Source: Clostridiaceae bacterium (GTDB lineage Bacteria > Bacillota > Clostridia > DSM-8532). From it: a stretch of DNA of 42,003 nt. Positions 1 to 7,942 of the stretch are shown here, in pieces. The DNA is taken from the NCBI GenBank assembly GCA_012521615.1, contig JAAYMA010000047.1, positions 1 to 42,003 on the forward strand, in the 5' to 3' direction. How positions within the stretch are numbered: the stretch's first letter is position 1; each line of letters begins with the position of its first letter. Under the pieces are notes generated by a model, which worked only from the letters and a program-made list of their open reading frames with translations, did not search any database and was not told where the DNA came from. The translations under genes were made by a program, and so were the position numbers.

Positions 1-70
1 AGGCACCACCTTAATAACATCATAACCTTTTGAATAACTAAATTCCAGCACAAACTTTTATCTGATTTGC

Positions 71-117
71 AAAAGTAATTTCCACACCAACCTTCTGAGG
101 GGTGGAATTTACTTTTT
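71..117. terminator. Hairpin, probable bidirectional terminator
   Basis: Arms at 71-85 and 101-115 are complementary over 15 positions with one mismatch, around a loop of about 15 bases. The 5' arm starts with an A-run and the 3' arm ends with a T-run, so the structure could terminate transcription in either direction. It separates whatever lies upstream of the window from the tRNA pair. No coding sequence is seen in 1-160. Confidence 0.5.
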
Positions 118-162
118 CGAATGAGGAGAATAAAATTGCTGATAAAAACTTTAAATAAAAGC

Positions 163-191
163 TTGACAAGAAGGTATAAAGCCGTTAAAAT
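163..191 (+). promoter_or_regulatory. Sigma-A type promoter of the tRNA pair
   Basis: A perfect -35 TTGACA at 163-168 is followed after 17 bases by TAAAAT at 186-191, one mismatch from the consensus -10. The predicted transcript start is near 198, about 24 bases before the first tRNA. This strength and spacing are typical of stable-RNA promoters. Confidence 0.75.
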
Positions 192-221
192 AATCATTGT
201 TCGGCTTTGGCCCACAGACTT

Positions 222-296
222 GGCCCCTTGGTCAAGCGGTTAAGACACCGCCCTCTCACGGCGGTAACAGGGGTTCGAGTCCCCTAGGGGTCACCA
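222..296 (+). tRNA. tRNA-Glu (anticodon CTC)
   Basis: Complete cloverleaf. The 7-bp acceptor stem pairs 222-228 with 286-292, with one G-U. The anticodon arm is CCGCC-CTCTCAC-GGCGG, giving anticodon CTC, and the T arm contains GGTTCGAGTCC. The CCA end is genome-encoded at 294-296. The sequence closely resembles Bacillus tRNA-Glu apart from the anticodon base. It reads GAG codons and is co-transcribed with the tRNA-Thr 13 bases downstream. Confidence 0.95.
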
Positions 297-309
297 AAAG
301 AGTTAACAA

Positions 310-385
310 GCTGGAGTAGCTCAGTTGGTAGAGCAGCTGACTTGTAATCAGCAGGTCGGGGGTTCAAGTCCGTCCTCCAGCTCCA
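310..385 (+). tRNA. tRNA-Thr (anticodon TGT)
   Basis: Complete cloverleaf with acceptor stem GCTGGAG/CTCCAGC (310-316 with 375-381), anticodon loop CTTGTAA giving anticodon TGT (reads ACA), and T loop GGTTCAAGTCC. The terminal CCA is encoded at 383-385. It follows tRNA-Glu in the same transcript and is followed at once by an intrinsic terminator. Confidence 0.95.
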
Positions 386-391
386 TATATG

Positions 392-424
392 ACCTTGAAG
401 GCTAAATGCTTTCAAGGTTTTTTT
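392..424 (+). terminator. Rho-independent terminator of the tRNA operon
   Basis: An 11-bp stem (392-402 with 408-418, one G-U) closes a 5-base loop and runs into a tract of seven T at 418-424. It ends the tRNA-Glu/tRNA-Thr transcript. Confidence 0.9.
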
Positions 425-657
425 GATTTTCATAAATAACATTATATTATTAATTCTTCTTTGTATTGTCTTAAATATGAATCTGAACACTAAAATCACA
501 CATTGTAAGTATGCAGTTTTTATGGTGATTTTATACTTGACATTAAGGTAATTCTGGCAAATTAGGTGTTGGAACAAATCTACCAGTTAATCAGCCTATA
601 GTGGAATTTTAAAATTTTTATCGAACAATTTAAATGAAAGTAAAGGGAAGGTTCGCT
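425..657. other. AT-rich stretch with no clear intact gene
   Basis: This region between the tRNA terminator and the first small ORF shows no convincing intact gene, RNA or promoter. The only recognisable element is a 21-codon stretch at 547-612 that resembles the end of an RCC1-type repeat (separate entry). It looks like decayed sequence downstream of a tRNA operon, a common integration site, but no integrase or att-type duplication is visible. Confidence 0.4.
547..612 (+). pseudogene. Possible RCC1-repeat gene remnant (3' end only)
   Basis: One frame reads 21 codons to a TAA at 610-612, giving GNSGKLGVGTNLPVNQPIVE followed by F. This matches the RCC1 repeat pattern (G-x-N-x-x-G-Q-L-G-x-G-T, then P-x-x-V). 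The frame is closed by a TAA at 544-546 immediately upstream and has no start codon or ribosome site. If real, it is the last blade fragment of a larger beta-propeller protein whose body has been lost. The match is short, so chance is possible. Confidence 0.3.
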
Positions 658-816
658 ATGAGTAATAACAAAGATTTGAAGAGAATTTCATGTTTAATTT
701 TCGATATTGCTAATAGAAGTATATTTTATAAAAAATTCAAAGTTCACTGTCAATCGATTTGGGAATTGATGCACCCTTCAAGTTTTGAAATTTTTAGTAA
801 TAAATGGTGCAATTAA
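658..816 (+). CDS. Small hypothetical ORF (52 aa), doubtful
   Basis: A short frame starts at ATG 658, preceded by a purine-rich GGGAAGG about 6 bases upstream. A longer version could start at ATG 634. The product is basic in its first half, has two Phe/Tyr/Lys-rich segments and two Cys residues, and resembles no family I recognise. It ends 27 bases before the next gene and could be co-transcribed with it. It may equally be a chance ORF in decayed sequence. Confidence 0.25.
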   Translation: MSNNKDLKRISCLIFDIANRSIFYKKFKVHCQSIWELMHPSSFEIFSNKWCN

Positions 817-843
817 GCCTTTTATGTTAGGGAGATGAAAAAT

Positions 844-1251
844 ATGAAAAGAAAAACTTCATCAGTACTAAAGCAGGGTGTTTTATTATTTTGTGTGATA
901 TTCTCAGTGACAACCCTTTTAAGCAGCTCATTGCAGCTATTCTCAGGACAACTAACTGATACGAATTTACATATTTTAAATAGGGGAGCTCTGGTATTAA
1001 TAGATGTTATTACATTCATGTTATTTGATGGAATAAAGCCAAAAAGAAAGGTTTTATCATTTTTAGTACCATATGCTATATCCATGGGATTAGTATTTTT
1101 ATATGTTTGGATAATAGGTTTTTTTGAAACTTTACATCCAAATGCATACCGAGATGTATTTTTAAATTTCACAGCTGTAGCGGTTATTTTATGGATAATT
1201 GCAACATTAAAAGATAATTTAAAAACAAAAAAGCAAGACACCAAAATTTAA
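844..1251 (+). CDS. Four-TM membrane protein of unknown function
   Basis: The 135-residue protein is predicted to be an integral membrane protein. Four hydrophobic segments are visible near residues 8-33, 44-61, 70-95 and 105-123, separated by short loops, with positively charged ends (MKRK at the start, KTKKQDTK at the end). ATG 844 is chosen over the in-frame ATG 835 because AGGGAG at 829-834 lies 9 bases from 844 but abuts 835. No enzymatic motif is visible. The overlapping minus-strand ORF is a shadow. No close functional partner is evident nearby. Confidence 0.7.
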   Translation: MKRKTSSVLKQGVLLFCVIFSVTTLLSSSLQLFSGQLTDTNLHILNRGALVLIDVITFMLFDGIKPKRKVLSFLVPYAISMGLVFLYVWIIGFFETLHPNAYRDVFLNFTAVAVILWIIATLKDNLKTKKQDTKI

Positions 1252-1440
1252 GAAATAGTTTTGGAAAGAACTTGAATGAATACTGCTATATTATTGATAT
1301 ATAGTACAATGTTTTTATTTGAGGATTAAAATTATAGAAATTTCACTTCCATCAATTATAAGCATTTTTACATCAAAATCGTGAAATATTAAATGTACTG
1401 TTAATCTTAACTATAGAAGCAGAAAGGTTTTGATGTAGAA

Positions 1441-1971
1441 ATGGACAAAAAGAAAATGCAGCATTATAAATATCTTTTAGACCATCATAAAGAAAGGCAT
1501 GCTGATATTCTTGATGACATGGAAAATTTGAATTTGGGGGAAAATGACAGTAATGATATTACAGAGCTTTCCAATTATGATAACCATCCTGCTGAAATAG
1601 CTTCGGAGTTGTTTGATATAGGGCAGCAAATGGCGTTGAAAAAACTTCAGGAAAAAGAAATAGAAGAAATTGAAAGGGCTAAGAAGAAGATTGAAGAGGG
1701 GACCTATGGAATTTGCGAAGGATGTGGAAGCTCCATAGATCCTAAAAGGCTTGAACTTTTGCCTCATGCAAAGCTCTGTATTGATTGCGCAAAAAAGCAG
1801 GATGAACACATACTTATGCTAAAGAATGACAAAAGAAAGCGACGTCCTTCAGAGGAACAGGTTATCAATGCAGCCAATATGAATGATACTCTTAAAGGCG
1901 AACAATTATTTGATGTCATGGAGTACGGTTCTGCTGATACTCACCAGGACAGGGGTGGGGAGATAGATTGA
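1441..1971 (+). CDS. TraR/DksA-type zinc-finger protein, YteA-like
   Basis: The 176-residue protein has an N-terminal charged, probably coiled-coil half (1-85). It contains the signature ELSNYDNHPAEIASELF (residues 42-58) known from YteA-type sporulation/general-stress proteins. A C4 zinc finger follows (Cys92, Cys95, Cys113, Cys116; CEGC and CIDC). DksA relatives bind RNA polymerase through its secondary channel, but the role of YteA-type members is less clear. The start is ATG 1441 with AGAAAGG upstream. The tail after residue 125 is poorly conserved and charged. The family call is firm; the function is inferred. Confidence 0.85.
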   Translation: MDKKKMQHYKYLLDHHKERHADILDDMENLNLGENDSNDITELSNYDNHPAEIASELFDIGQQMALKKLQEKEIEEIERAKKKIEEGTYGICEGCGSSIDPKRLELLPHAKLCIDCAKKQDEHILMLKNDKRKRRPSEEQVINAANMNDTLKGEQLFDVMEYGSADTHQDRGGEID

Positions 1972-2000
1972 TGAATTATAGTGATTGAAGGTTAATTCTT

Positions 2001-2009
2001 TGGTATACT
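2001..2009 (+). promoter_or_regulatory. Candidate extended -10 promoter for the glyoxalase-fold gene
   Basis: TGG followed directly by TATACT (2004-2009) forms an extended -10 element, with no good -35 at the usual spacing. The predicted start near 2016 would leave a leader of about 50 bases before the ribosome site GGGAG at 2053-2057. Confidence 0.4.
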
Positions 2010-2066
2010 AAATACTAAATTTGCATTACTATGTCTTGAAAAGATAAATTACGGGAGTTGGTTGGT

Positions 2067-2438
2067 ATGAATTTTAAAATGGTCCATAACAACATCAATG
2101 TTACTGATCTCGAAAAATCTATTGCTTTTTATCAAAAAGCTCTTGGAATGAGGGAAGTTTCGAGAAAAGATGCATCTGACGGAAGCTTTACCCTGGTCTT
2201 TTTAGAGGACGGACATACAGGTCATAAATTGGAGCTGACCTGGCTCAGGGATAAAGAAGGTCCTTATGATTTAGGAGACAATGAGTCCCACATGGCTTTT
2301 GTGGTTGATGATTATGAGGCTGCGTATGCACTTCATAAGGAGATGGGTTGCATTTGTTATGAAAACAAGGAGATGGGTCTTTATTTTATTGAGGATCCGG
2401 ATGGCTATTGGATAGAAATTATCCCTGAGAAAAAATAA
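2067..2438 (+). CDS. VOC-family protein, glyoxalase I-like
   Basis: The 123-residue protein has the glyoxalase/bleomycin-resistance fold. Two beta-alpha-beta-beta-beta modules are recognisable (residues 4-59 and 73-120), and the four expected metal ligands of lactoylglutathione lyase are present: His7, Glu56, His75 and Glu117. The pattern FIEDPDGYWIEII is typical of GloA. It probably detoxifies methylglyoxal-type thiohemiacetals, but clostridia often lack glutathione, so the thiol cofactor is uncertain. ATG 2067 is preferred over TTG 2058 because GGGAG at 2053-2057 is 9 bases away. It stands alone between unrelated genes. Confidence 0.85.
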   Translation: MNFKMVHNNINVTDLEKSIAFYQKALGMREVSRKDASDGSFTLVFLEDGHTGHKLELTWLRDKEGPYDLGDNESHMAFVVDDYEAAYALHKEMGCICYENKEMGLYFIEDPDGYWIEIIPEKK

Positions 2439-2491
2439 CTGCCTGAATATAATGGGCTGATAAAACTAAAAGATTAAGAGACAAAAAACTT

Positions 2492-3172
2492 ATGCATAAA
2501 ATAGCAATTGATCAGTTAATTCGTTCTAAAAGAAAAACTATTTCCCTTACCATAACAAAAGATGCTGAGTTGGTGGTAAGGGTTCCTTTAAGAATGCCTT
2601 TAAAGGATATAAACAGGATTATAGAAGAAAAGACGGATTGGATAATATCCAAGAGGGAACAGGTGTTAAAAAGAAAAAGAGAATTTGACGCTTTAAAATT
2701 TATTGAAGGGGGAAAGTTCTTTTTTCAGGGAAAAACCTATACACTTGTTCCCAAAAATGAAATTTCACAAATTTATTTCAGTAATGAAAAACTATATTAT
2801 CCGTCCTGTCATGATGAAAAATTACCTGACATTTTAAAAAAATGGTGCAAAGCTGAAGCCAAAAAAATTCTTCCGGAAAGACTAAAGCAATTATCTCAAA
2901 TGTTAAATATTCCGATAACCGGATGCAGTATCACAAGTGCAAGGACAAGGTGGGGTTCTTGCAGTGCCAAAAACAGGATTAGTCTTACATGGCGGCTCAT
3001 TATGGCCAATCCCGATGCAATAGATTATGTAATTATCCATGAACTGTGCCATGTAATACACAAAAATCATAGCAAAGAGTTTTGGAAAAAAGTAAAGCAG
3101 ATTATGCCGAATTATTTGATTCATAAGAAATGGCTTAAAGACCATGGATATATACTGGATCTTTTTGAATAG
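2492..3172 (+). CDS. YgjP-like zinc metallopeptidase
   Basis: The 226-residue protein belongs to the YgjP/DUF45 (COG1451) group related to SprT/WLM proteases. Residues 10-110 form the N-terminal beta-rich part. The conserved RTRWGSCS is at 151-158, and the zinc-binding HELCH at 183-187 is followed by His193, the likely third ligand, in KNHSKEFW. There is no signal peptide, so it is cytoplasmic. Substrates of this family are not established. The ribosome site before ATG 2492 is weak (AAGAG). It is followed by a hairpin that likely ends the transcript. Confidence 0.85.
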   Translation: MHKIAIDQLIRSKRKTISLTITKDAELVVRVPLRMPLKDINRIIEEKTDWIISKREQVLKRKREFDALKFIEGGKFFFQGKTYTLVPKNEISQIYFSNEKLYYPSCHDEKLPDILKKWCKAEAKKILPERLKQLSQMLNIPITGCSITSARTRWGSCSAKNRISLTWRLIMANPDAIDYVIIHELCHVIHKNHSKEFWKKVKQIMPNYLIHKKWLKDHGYILDLFE

Positions 3173-3197
3173 GAGTTCATACCATAAAGGTTTCAGG

Positions 3198-3240
3198 GCA
3201 AAATAATAAAAAAGTCTTGTTACCTTTATTATTTTGCTTT
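3198..3240 (+). terminator. Inverted repeat, probable terminator
   Basis: A perfect 13-bp inverted repeat (3198-3210 with 3225-3237) with a 14-base loop is followed by a short T-run. It lies between the YgjP-like gene and the acyl-CoA ligase. The stem is AT-rich, so it may be a weak terminator. Confidence 0.55.
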
Positions 3241-3307
3241 ATAATTATAACCAGGTATTAATAACAAATGATATTACCAGATAATGTTTGTTGGGAGAGT
3301 AGATGGT

Positions 3308-5122
3308 ATGAATAAAGGCTATGAGATATATGTAAAAAATGGAAGGCGTATTGTAAAGGGATTAGGGCATTATGAAACTCAACCTGTCTATGACTGCCGT
3401 GAGTTAGTAAAAAAAAGTGCTGAAAAGTACAAAGATAAAACGGCTTTTAAATTCAAACGTGATGGAAAAATAATTGAAAAAACCTATACAGAGGTGGATC
3501 AGGAAATTGATGCCCTTGGTACCGCACTGTATTCACTGGGTCTGAAAGGTTGTAAAATTGCAGTTATCGGTGAAAACAGATATGAATGGGCTTTGGCCTA
3601 TTTCTCCATAATCAATGGAACAGGTATTGGTGTTCCATTGGATAAATATCTGCCTTTTAATGAAGTTGAAAATCTTATTAACAGGTCAAAAGCCTCGGCT
3701 ATTGTTTACAGTAAAACTTACCAGAGTATGATGGAAGAGCTATCAAAAAAGGAAACTACTATAAAATATTTTATATGCATGGATGAATTTGCAACCATAG
3801 TGGACGATGAAAGATTCTTATCCATGAACAATCTGATAATAAAAGGAAATGAGTTGTTGGATAAAGGCGACAGAAGTTTTATTGATGCACATATCAATCG
3901 GGAGACCATGTCGATTTTATTGTTTACATCTGGCACAACAAAAGCCTCAAAAGGTGTGATGCTTTCCCATAGCAATATTGCCAGCAATGTTACTTCGTTA
4001 ACTGCTTTATTGAAAGTTTACCCTAATGACGTACATTTATCTTTATTACCTCTTCATCATACTTTCGAAAATACAATAGGGCTAATGTTTATGCTTTATA
4101 TGGGAGTTACAATTGCTTATGCAGAAGGTATAAGGCAGCTGGCCAATAATATTAAGGAGTTTAAAGTAACAATTTTAGTAGCTGTTCCGGCGATTTTCGA
4201 GGCTTTGTATTCAAAATTAATGGAAGGTATTGAAAAGGCCGGCAAAAAAGAACTTGTTGAAAAGATGAAAAAAGTTTCAAAATTTCTTTTAAAGATAGGA
4301 ATTGATGCCAGAAGAAAGATTTTTAGTTCTATACTCAAAAAGTTAGGTCCTGATTTAAGACTTTTTGTATCAGGGGCTGCACCTATCAGCCCTGAAATAT
4401 TGAATGGAATAGAAAGTTTTGGAATAACTTTCCTTCAGGGGTATGGGCTTACTGAAACTTCTCCTGTTTTAAGTGCGACTACATTTTTTGTAAAAGCGCC
4501 GGGGACAGTCGGTATACCAATTAAAGATGTGGAGCTGACCATTGACAATCCTGATGAAAATGGAATGGGTGAAATACTGGCGCGGGGTGACAATGTAATG
4601 CTGGGTTATTATGAGAACCCTGATGAAACCCGTGAAGTTATGGAAAAAGACCGATGGTTCAGAACTGGTGATTTGGGAATTATTGACGAGAATGGATTGT
4701 TAACAATTACAGGCCGTGCAAAATCAATGATTGTATTGAATAACGGCAAGAAAGCATTCCCGGAAGAATTTGAAACATTACTGAACACTCTGCCCGGCGT
4801 AAAGGATTCTTTTGTATGGGGCTATATCGCACGTGACGGTGATGTTGAAATTTGCGCAAAAATAGTTCTGGATAAAGATTATATAGAAGAAAACAAATAT
4901 ACCATTGAGAAAATCGGTGATGAATTGGAACAGCGGATCAGAGAATTAAACCGCAATATACCCAGATACAAAATTATCAGATATTTTGTAATGACTTTTG
5001 AGGGCCTTGTCAAGACAACTACGTTAAAAATTAAAAGACCTATAGAAGAAGAGAAAATGAGAAAATATATAGAAAAATCAGGCGTGGAAATGAGACAGCT
5101 TCACAAAAATTTCATAGATTGA
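3308..5122 (+). CDS. Long-chain acyl-CoA synthetase (AMP-forming)
   Basis: The 604-residue enzyme is of the ANL superfamily, which activates a carboxylic acid with ATP to an acyl-adenylate and transfers it to CoA. Visible motifs are the phosphate-binding TSGTTKASKG from Thr207, GYGLTETSP around residue 380, RTGDLG near 453, and the C-terminal subdomain with TTLKIKRP carrying the catalytic Lys near 580. Length and order fit bacterial FadD-like ligases. ATG 3308 is preferred over ATG 3284 because GGGAGAG (3293-3299) sits between them, 8-10 bases before 3308. The exact acid substrate cannot be read from sequence. It is monocistronic by context. Confidence 0.88.
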   Translation: MNKGYEIYVKNGRRIVKGLGHYETQPVYDCRELVKKSAEKYKDKTAFKFKRDGKIIEKTYTEVDQEIDALGTALYSLGLKGCKIAVIGENRYEWALAYFSIINGTGIGVPLDKYLPFNEVENLINRSKASAIVYSKTYQSMMEELSKKETTIKYFICMDEFATIVDDERFLSMNNLIIKGNELLDKGDRSFIDAHINRETMSILLFTSGTTKASKGVMLSHSNIASNVTSLTALLKVYPNDVHLSLLPLHHTFENTIGLMFMLYMGVTIAYAEGIRQLANNIKEFKVTILVAVPAIFEALYSKLMEGIEKAGKKELVEKMKKVSKFLLKIGIDARRKIFSSILKKLGPDLRLFVSGAAPISPEILNGIESFGITFLQGYGLTETSPVLSATTFFVKAPGTVGIPIKDVELTIDNPDENGMGEILARGDNVMLGYYENPDETREVMEKDRWFRTGDLGIIDENGLLTITGRAKSMIVLNNGKKAFPEEFETLLNTLPGVKDSFVWGYIARDGDVEICAKIVLDKDYIEENKYTIEKIGDELEQRIRELNRNIPRYKIIRYFVMTFEGLVKTTTLKIKRPIEEEKMRKYIEKSGVEMRQLHKNFID

Positions 5123-5178
5123 AAGGTGAATGTACTATAATATGCTGTAATGATAATATATTAAATAAAAAAATTAAC

Positions 5179-5207
5179 TTGTTAAATTAAGGGAACTATG
5201 CTAAAAT
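5179..5207 (+). promoter_or_regulatory. Candidate comM-dprA promoter
   Basis: TTGTTA (5179-5184), a 17-base spacer and TAAAAT (5202-5207) make a plausible sigma-A promoter. Transcription would start near 5214, which lies inside the hairpin and the LexA-like box described separately and leaves a leader of only about 30 bases. Confidence 0.5.
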
Positions 5208-5209
5208 AT

Positions 5210-5243
5210 CCTCCAAACAAATGTTCGTTTTGGAGGTTTTTTT
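5210..5243 (+). promoter_or_regulatory. Terminator-like hairpin holding the comM ribosome site
   Basis: CCTCCAAA (5210-5217) pairs with TTTGGAGG (5229-5236), and seven T follow (5237-5243) directly before the ATG of comM. The 3' arm contains the GGAGG ribosome-binding site. Read-through RNA from upstream would terminate here or have its ribosome site hidden. RNA from the local promoter would start near 5214 and lack most of the 5' arm, leaving the site free. The structure is seen; the regulatory effect is inferred. Confidence 0.55.
5214..5227 (+). promoter_or_regulatory. Candidate LexA (SOS) box before comM
   Basis: CAAACAAATGTTCG differs at one position from the Firmicute LexA pattern CGAAC-N4-GTTCG (on the other strand it reads GAAC-N4-GTTT). 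It sits just downstream of the candidate -10 and over the predicted transcription start, an effective position for repression. Confidence 0.45.
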
Positions 5244-6773
5244 ATGTTCAGTAGGGTTTCAACATGTGGTCTTTCAGGTCTTGAAGGCTATCACATTCAG
5301 GTTGAAACTGATATATCCAATGGAATCCCCGCTTTCGACATTGTAGGTCTTGGTGATACTTCTGTCAAAGAAGCCCGGGAGAGGGTCAGAGCTGCCATAA
5401 AAAATTCAGGATTTGAGTTTCCGATAAAGAGGATAACAGTTAATATGGCTCCTGCTGATATCAGAAAAGAAGGATCAGGTTTTGATCTTCCTCTGGCTTT
5501 AAGCATTCTGGCAGCTGCTAAAGTTATTTCGGAGCATAGTCTTAAAGGTTATATGTTTGCGGGCGAACTGGCATTGGACGGAAGTGTAAGACCTGTTACA
5601 GGAATGCTCTGTAAAGCCATAGCAGCAAAGGAGCTTGGAATAAAGAAGTTCATGGTGCCTGCACAAAATGCCAGGGAAGTTACAGCTGTTGAGGGTTTAA
5701 AAATATATCCAATAGCAAGTTTAAAAGAAGCTGTCGACCATTTTACTGGTCAGGTGCCCATATCTCCTGTTGCATATAATCCAGAATTTGATAGTACGGA
5801 ATTTATAACAAGTGAAGATTTCTCGGAAGTAAAGGGGCAACGAAATGCCAAAAGAGCCCTGGAAGTGGCGGCCAGCGGCGGGCATAATGTGCTGATGATT
5901 GGAAGCCCGGGCTCAGGAAAAACAATGCTGGCAAGAAGATTACCTACAATTTTGCCGGACTTGACTTTTGAAGAGGCTTTAGAAATTACTAAAATTTACA
6001 GTGTGGCAGGTAAACTGTCACAAAACTCGCCCCTCATTAAAGTGCGTCCCTTCAGATCACCACATCATACGGTCAGCGCAGTGAGTTTAGTGGGTGGTGG
6101 AAGGCATCCCAAGCCTGGCGAAGTAAGCCTTGCACATAATGGAGTGCTATTCCTTGATGAAATACCGGAATTTTCCCGTGCAACCCTGGATGTATTAAGG
6201 CAGCCAATAGAAGATGGAGTTGTACATATTTCAAGAATTAATGGTACTGTGTCATATCCTTGCAAATTTATGCTTGTGGCCTCGGCAAATCCTTGTAAAT
6301 GCGGATATTATGGAGATCCTTTACGAAATTGTATATGTTCATTCAGGGAAGCTGAAAATTATCTTACACGTCTGTCAGGACCATTATTGGACAGGATTGA
6401 TCTGCACGTACAGGTGCCTACCTTAAGGTATTCTGAACTTGAAAATAACCGTTCTGAAGAAAGTTCGGCTGAAATAAAAAAGAGGGTGAATGCTGCAAGA
6501 AAAATACAGCAGGAAAGATATAAGAGCTATGGTATATATTGCAATGCTCATCTGAAAGGTTCTCTGTTGCGGGAGTTCTGTAAAGTCGATAATGAAGGGA
6601 AAAGATTATTGAGATCCGTTTTCGATAAACTTAATCTTAGTGCAAGATCCTATGACCGTATCTTAAAAGTAGCAAGGACCATAGCGGATCTGGAAGGAGA
6701 AGACATTATTAACTCTAAACATATTTCTGAAGCCATTCAGTACAGAGTTTTGGATCGAGCTATAAGGTTATGA
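5244..6773 (+). CDS. comM: ComM/YifB AAA+ ATPase
   Basis: The 509-residue protein has the full ComM layout. An N-terminal ChlI-type Lon-S5-like domain (about 1-170) is followed by an Mg-chelatase-type AAA+ domain with Walker A GSPGSGKT (220-227) and Walker B LFLDEIPEF near 302-310. A Cys cluster CKCGYYGDPLRNCIC lies near 353, and a C-terminal Mg_chelatase_C domain completes it. In transformable bacteria ComM is a hexameric helicase that drives branch migration of incoming single strands. It lies 12 bases ahead of dprA, which protects incoming ssDNA, so the two form a recombination pair. Its GGAGG ribosome site is part of a hairpin. Confidence 0.95.
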   Translation: MFSRVSTCGLSGLEGYHIQVETDISNGIPAFDIVGLGDTSVKEARERVRAAIKNSGFEFPIKRITVNMAPADIRKEGSGFDLPLALSILAAAKVISEHSLKGYMFAGELALDGSVRPVTGMLCKAIAAKELGIKKFMVPAQNAREVTAVEGLKIYPIASLKEAVDHFTGQVPISPVAYNPEFDSTEFITSEDFSEVKGQRNAKRALEVAASGGHNVLMIGSPGSGKTMLARRLPTILPDLTFEEALEITKIYSVAGKLSQNSPLIKVRPFRSPHHTVSAVSLVGGGRHPKPGEVSLAHNGVLFLDEIPEFSRATLDVLRQPIEDGVVHISRINGTVSYPCKFMLVASANPCKCGYYGDPLRNCICSFREAENYLTRLSGPLLDRIDLHVQVPTLRYSELENNRSEESSAEIKKRVNAARKIQQERYKSYGIYCNAHLKGSLLREFCKVDNEGKRLLRSVFDKLNLSARSYDRILKVARTIADLEGEDIINSKHISEAIQYRVLDRAIRL

Positions 6774-6785
6774 GAGGTGATTGTA

Positions 6786-7880
6786 ATGAAAAATCAATTG
6801 TTTTATTGGCTCATGCTAAATTCTATAAAAAATTTAAGTATTCGGACAAAACTGAAAGCCTTAGCTGTTTTTGGCTGTCCATCCAAGGTCTATGAAGCCG
6901 ATATGGAAGAGCTTATAGATATAGGTTTTACACCTGCCAATTATGAGAGTTTTCACAATGAGGCTGTAAAGGATAAATGTAAACGGATAATTGACAGGTG
7001 TCACAAAAATCAGATAAAAATATTGACACTCGATGATGATGAATATCCCGAAATGTTAAAATATATATATGATCCCCCTCTTGTTTTATATGTCCGAGGA
7101 AGCATTCCCAAACTAAATACAATTGCAGTTGTAGGCTCACGAAAAGCCTCGGGATATGGAATAGAAACAGCTGTTAAATTATCTTCTGACCTTGTTCTGT
7201 CAGGTTTTGTGGTAGTCAGTGGTATGGCAAGAGGCATTGATACAGCCGCCCACTGTGGTGCTCTTAAGGAAAATGGTTTTACTATGGCTATATTGGGATG
7301 TGGTGTGGATATACCTTATCCGCCGGAAAATCATTCTTTAATGGAAAGAATTGTTGAGTCAGGAGCTGTGATTTCAGAATATCCGCCAGGTACTTCGCCG
7401 GCACCTTATCATTTTCCAAGCCGGAACAGGATAATCAGCGGAATGTCTTTGGGAACTCTGGTTGTTGAAGCCGGAATGAAAAGTGGATCTCTTATAACCG
7501 CAAAATATGCCTTGGAACAAGGACGTGAAGTCTTTGCCGTACCGGGAAATATAAATTATTACAATAGTGAAGGAACAAACCGGCTTATTAAAGACGGAGC
7601 AAAAATGGTTCTGAATGTGAACGATGTATTGGAAGAACTTAGTTTTGGAATATCACCTATTAATAGATCGGTTGGGAATAAGAGTAAACCGGCGGCCCCT
7701 AAATTAGGGAAAGAAGCCAATATGATTATTGCTGCATTACGAATCGAGGATTTGTATGATGAGCAAATATCGCAGAAAACTGCAATTCCATTAAAAGATC
7801 TTTATGAAATTCTATTGGATTTGGAGCTGAAGGGAATCATTAAAAAGAATCTTGCAGGCAAGTACATGTTGCTTACATAA
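6786..7880 (+). CDS. dprA: DNA-processing protein DprA
   Basis: The 364-residue protein loads RecA onto incoming single-stranded DNA during natural transformation. The Rossmann-like core is clear: VVGSRKASGYG, SGMARGIDTAAH, GCGVDIPYPPENH, FPSRNRIISG, VVEAGMKSGSLITA and FAVPGN, in the family order. A SAM-like N-terminal part (about 1-70) precedes it, and a C-terminal winged-helix segment (about 300-364) follows. ATG 6786 is used because the in-frame GTG 6777 lies inside the GAGGTGA ribosome site. It is translated with comM. In many Firmicutes dprA is next to topA; here topA is about 31 kb away. Confidence 0.95.
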   Translation: MKNQLFYWLMLNSIKNLSIRTKLKALAVFGCPSKVYEADMEELIDIGFTPANYESFHNEAVKDKCKRIIDRCHKNQIKILTLDDDEYPEMLKYIYDPPLVLYVRGSIPKLNTIAVVGSRKASGYGIETAVKLSSDLVLSGFVVVSGMARGIDTAAHCGALKENGFTMAILGCGVDIPYPPENHSLMERIVESGAVISEYPPGTSPAPYHFPSRNRIISGMSLGTLVVEAGMKSGSLITAKYALEQGREVFAVPGNINYYNSEGTNRLIKDGAKMVLNVNDVLEELSFGISPINRSVGNKSKPAAPKLGKEANMIIAALRIEDLYDEQISQKTAIPLKDLYEILLDLELKGIIKKNLAGKYMLLT

Positions 7881-7942
7881 GCATAAGCGGGAAATATTAA
7901 CCATAGAATTTTTACAGAAGCTGTACTTTGGTGGTATTATCT

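Noticed and set aside
284-577. Minus-strand 97-codon ORF with a W-R-T-D-L-N-P-R-P motif
   Set aside because: It is the antisense of the tRNA-Thr gene; this peptide is a well-known artefact of translating tRNA genes backwards.
822-1244. Minus-strand 140-codon ORF
   Set aside because: It lies wholly opposite the four-TM gene, has no ribosome site of its own and shows no family resemblance.
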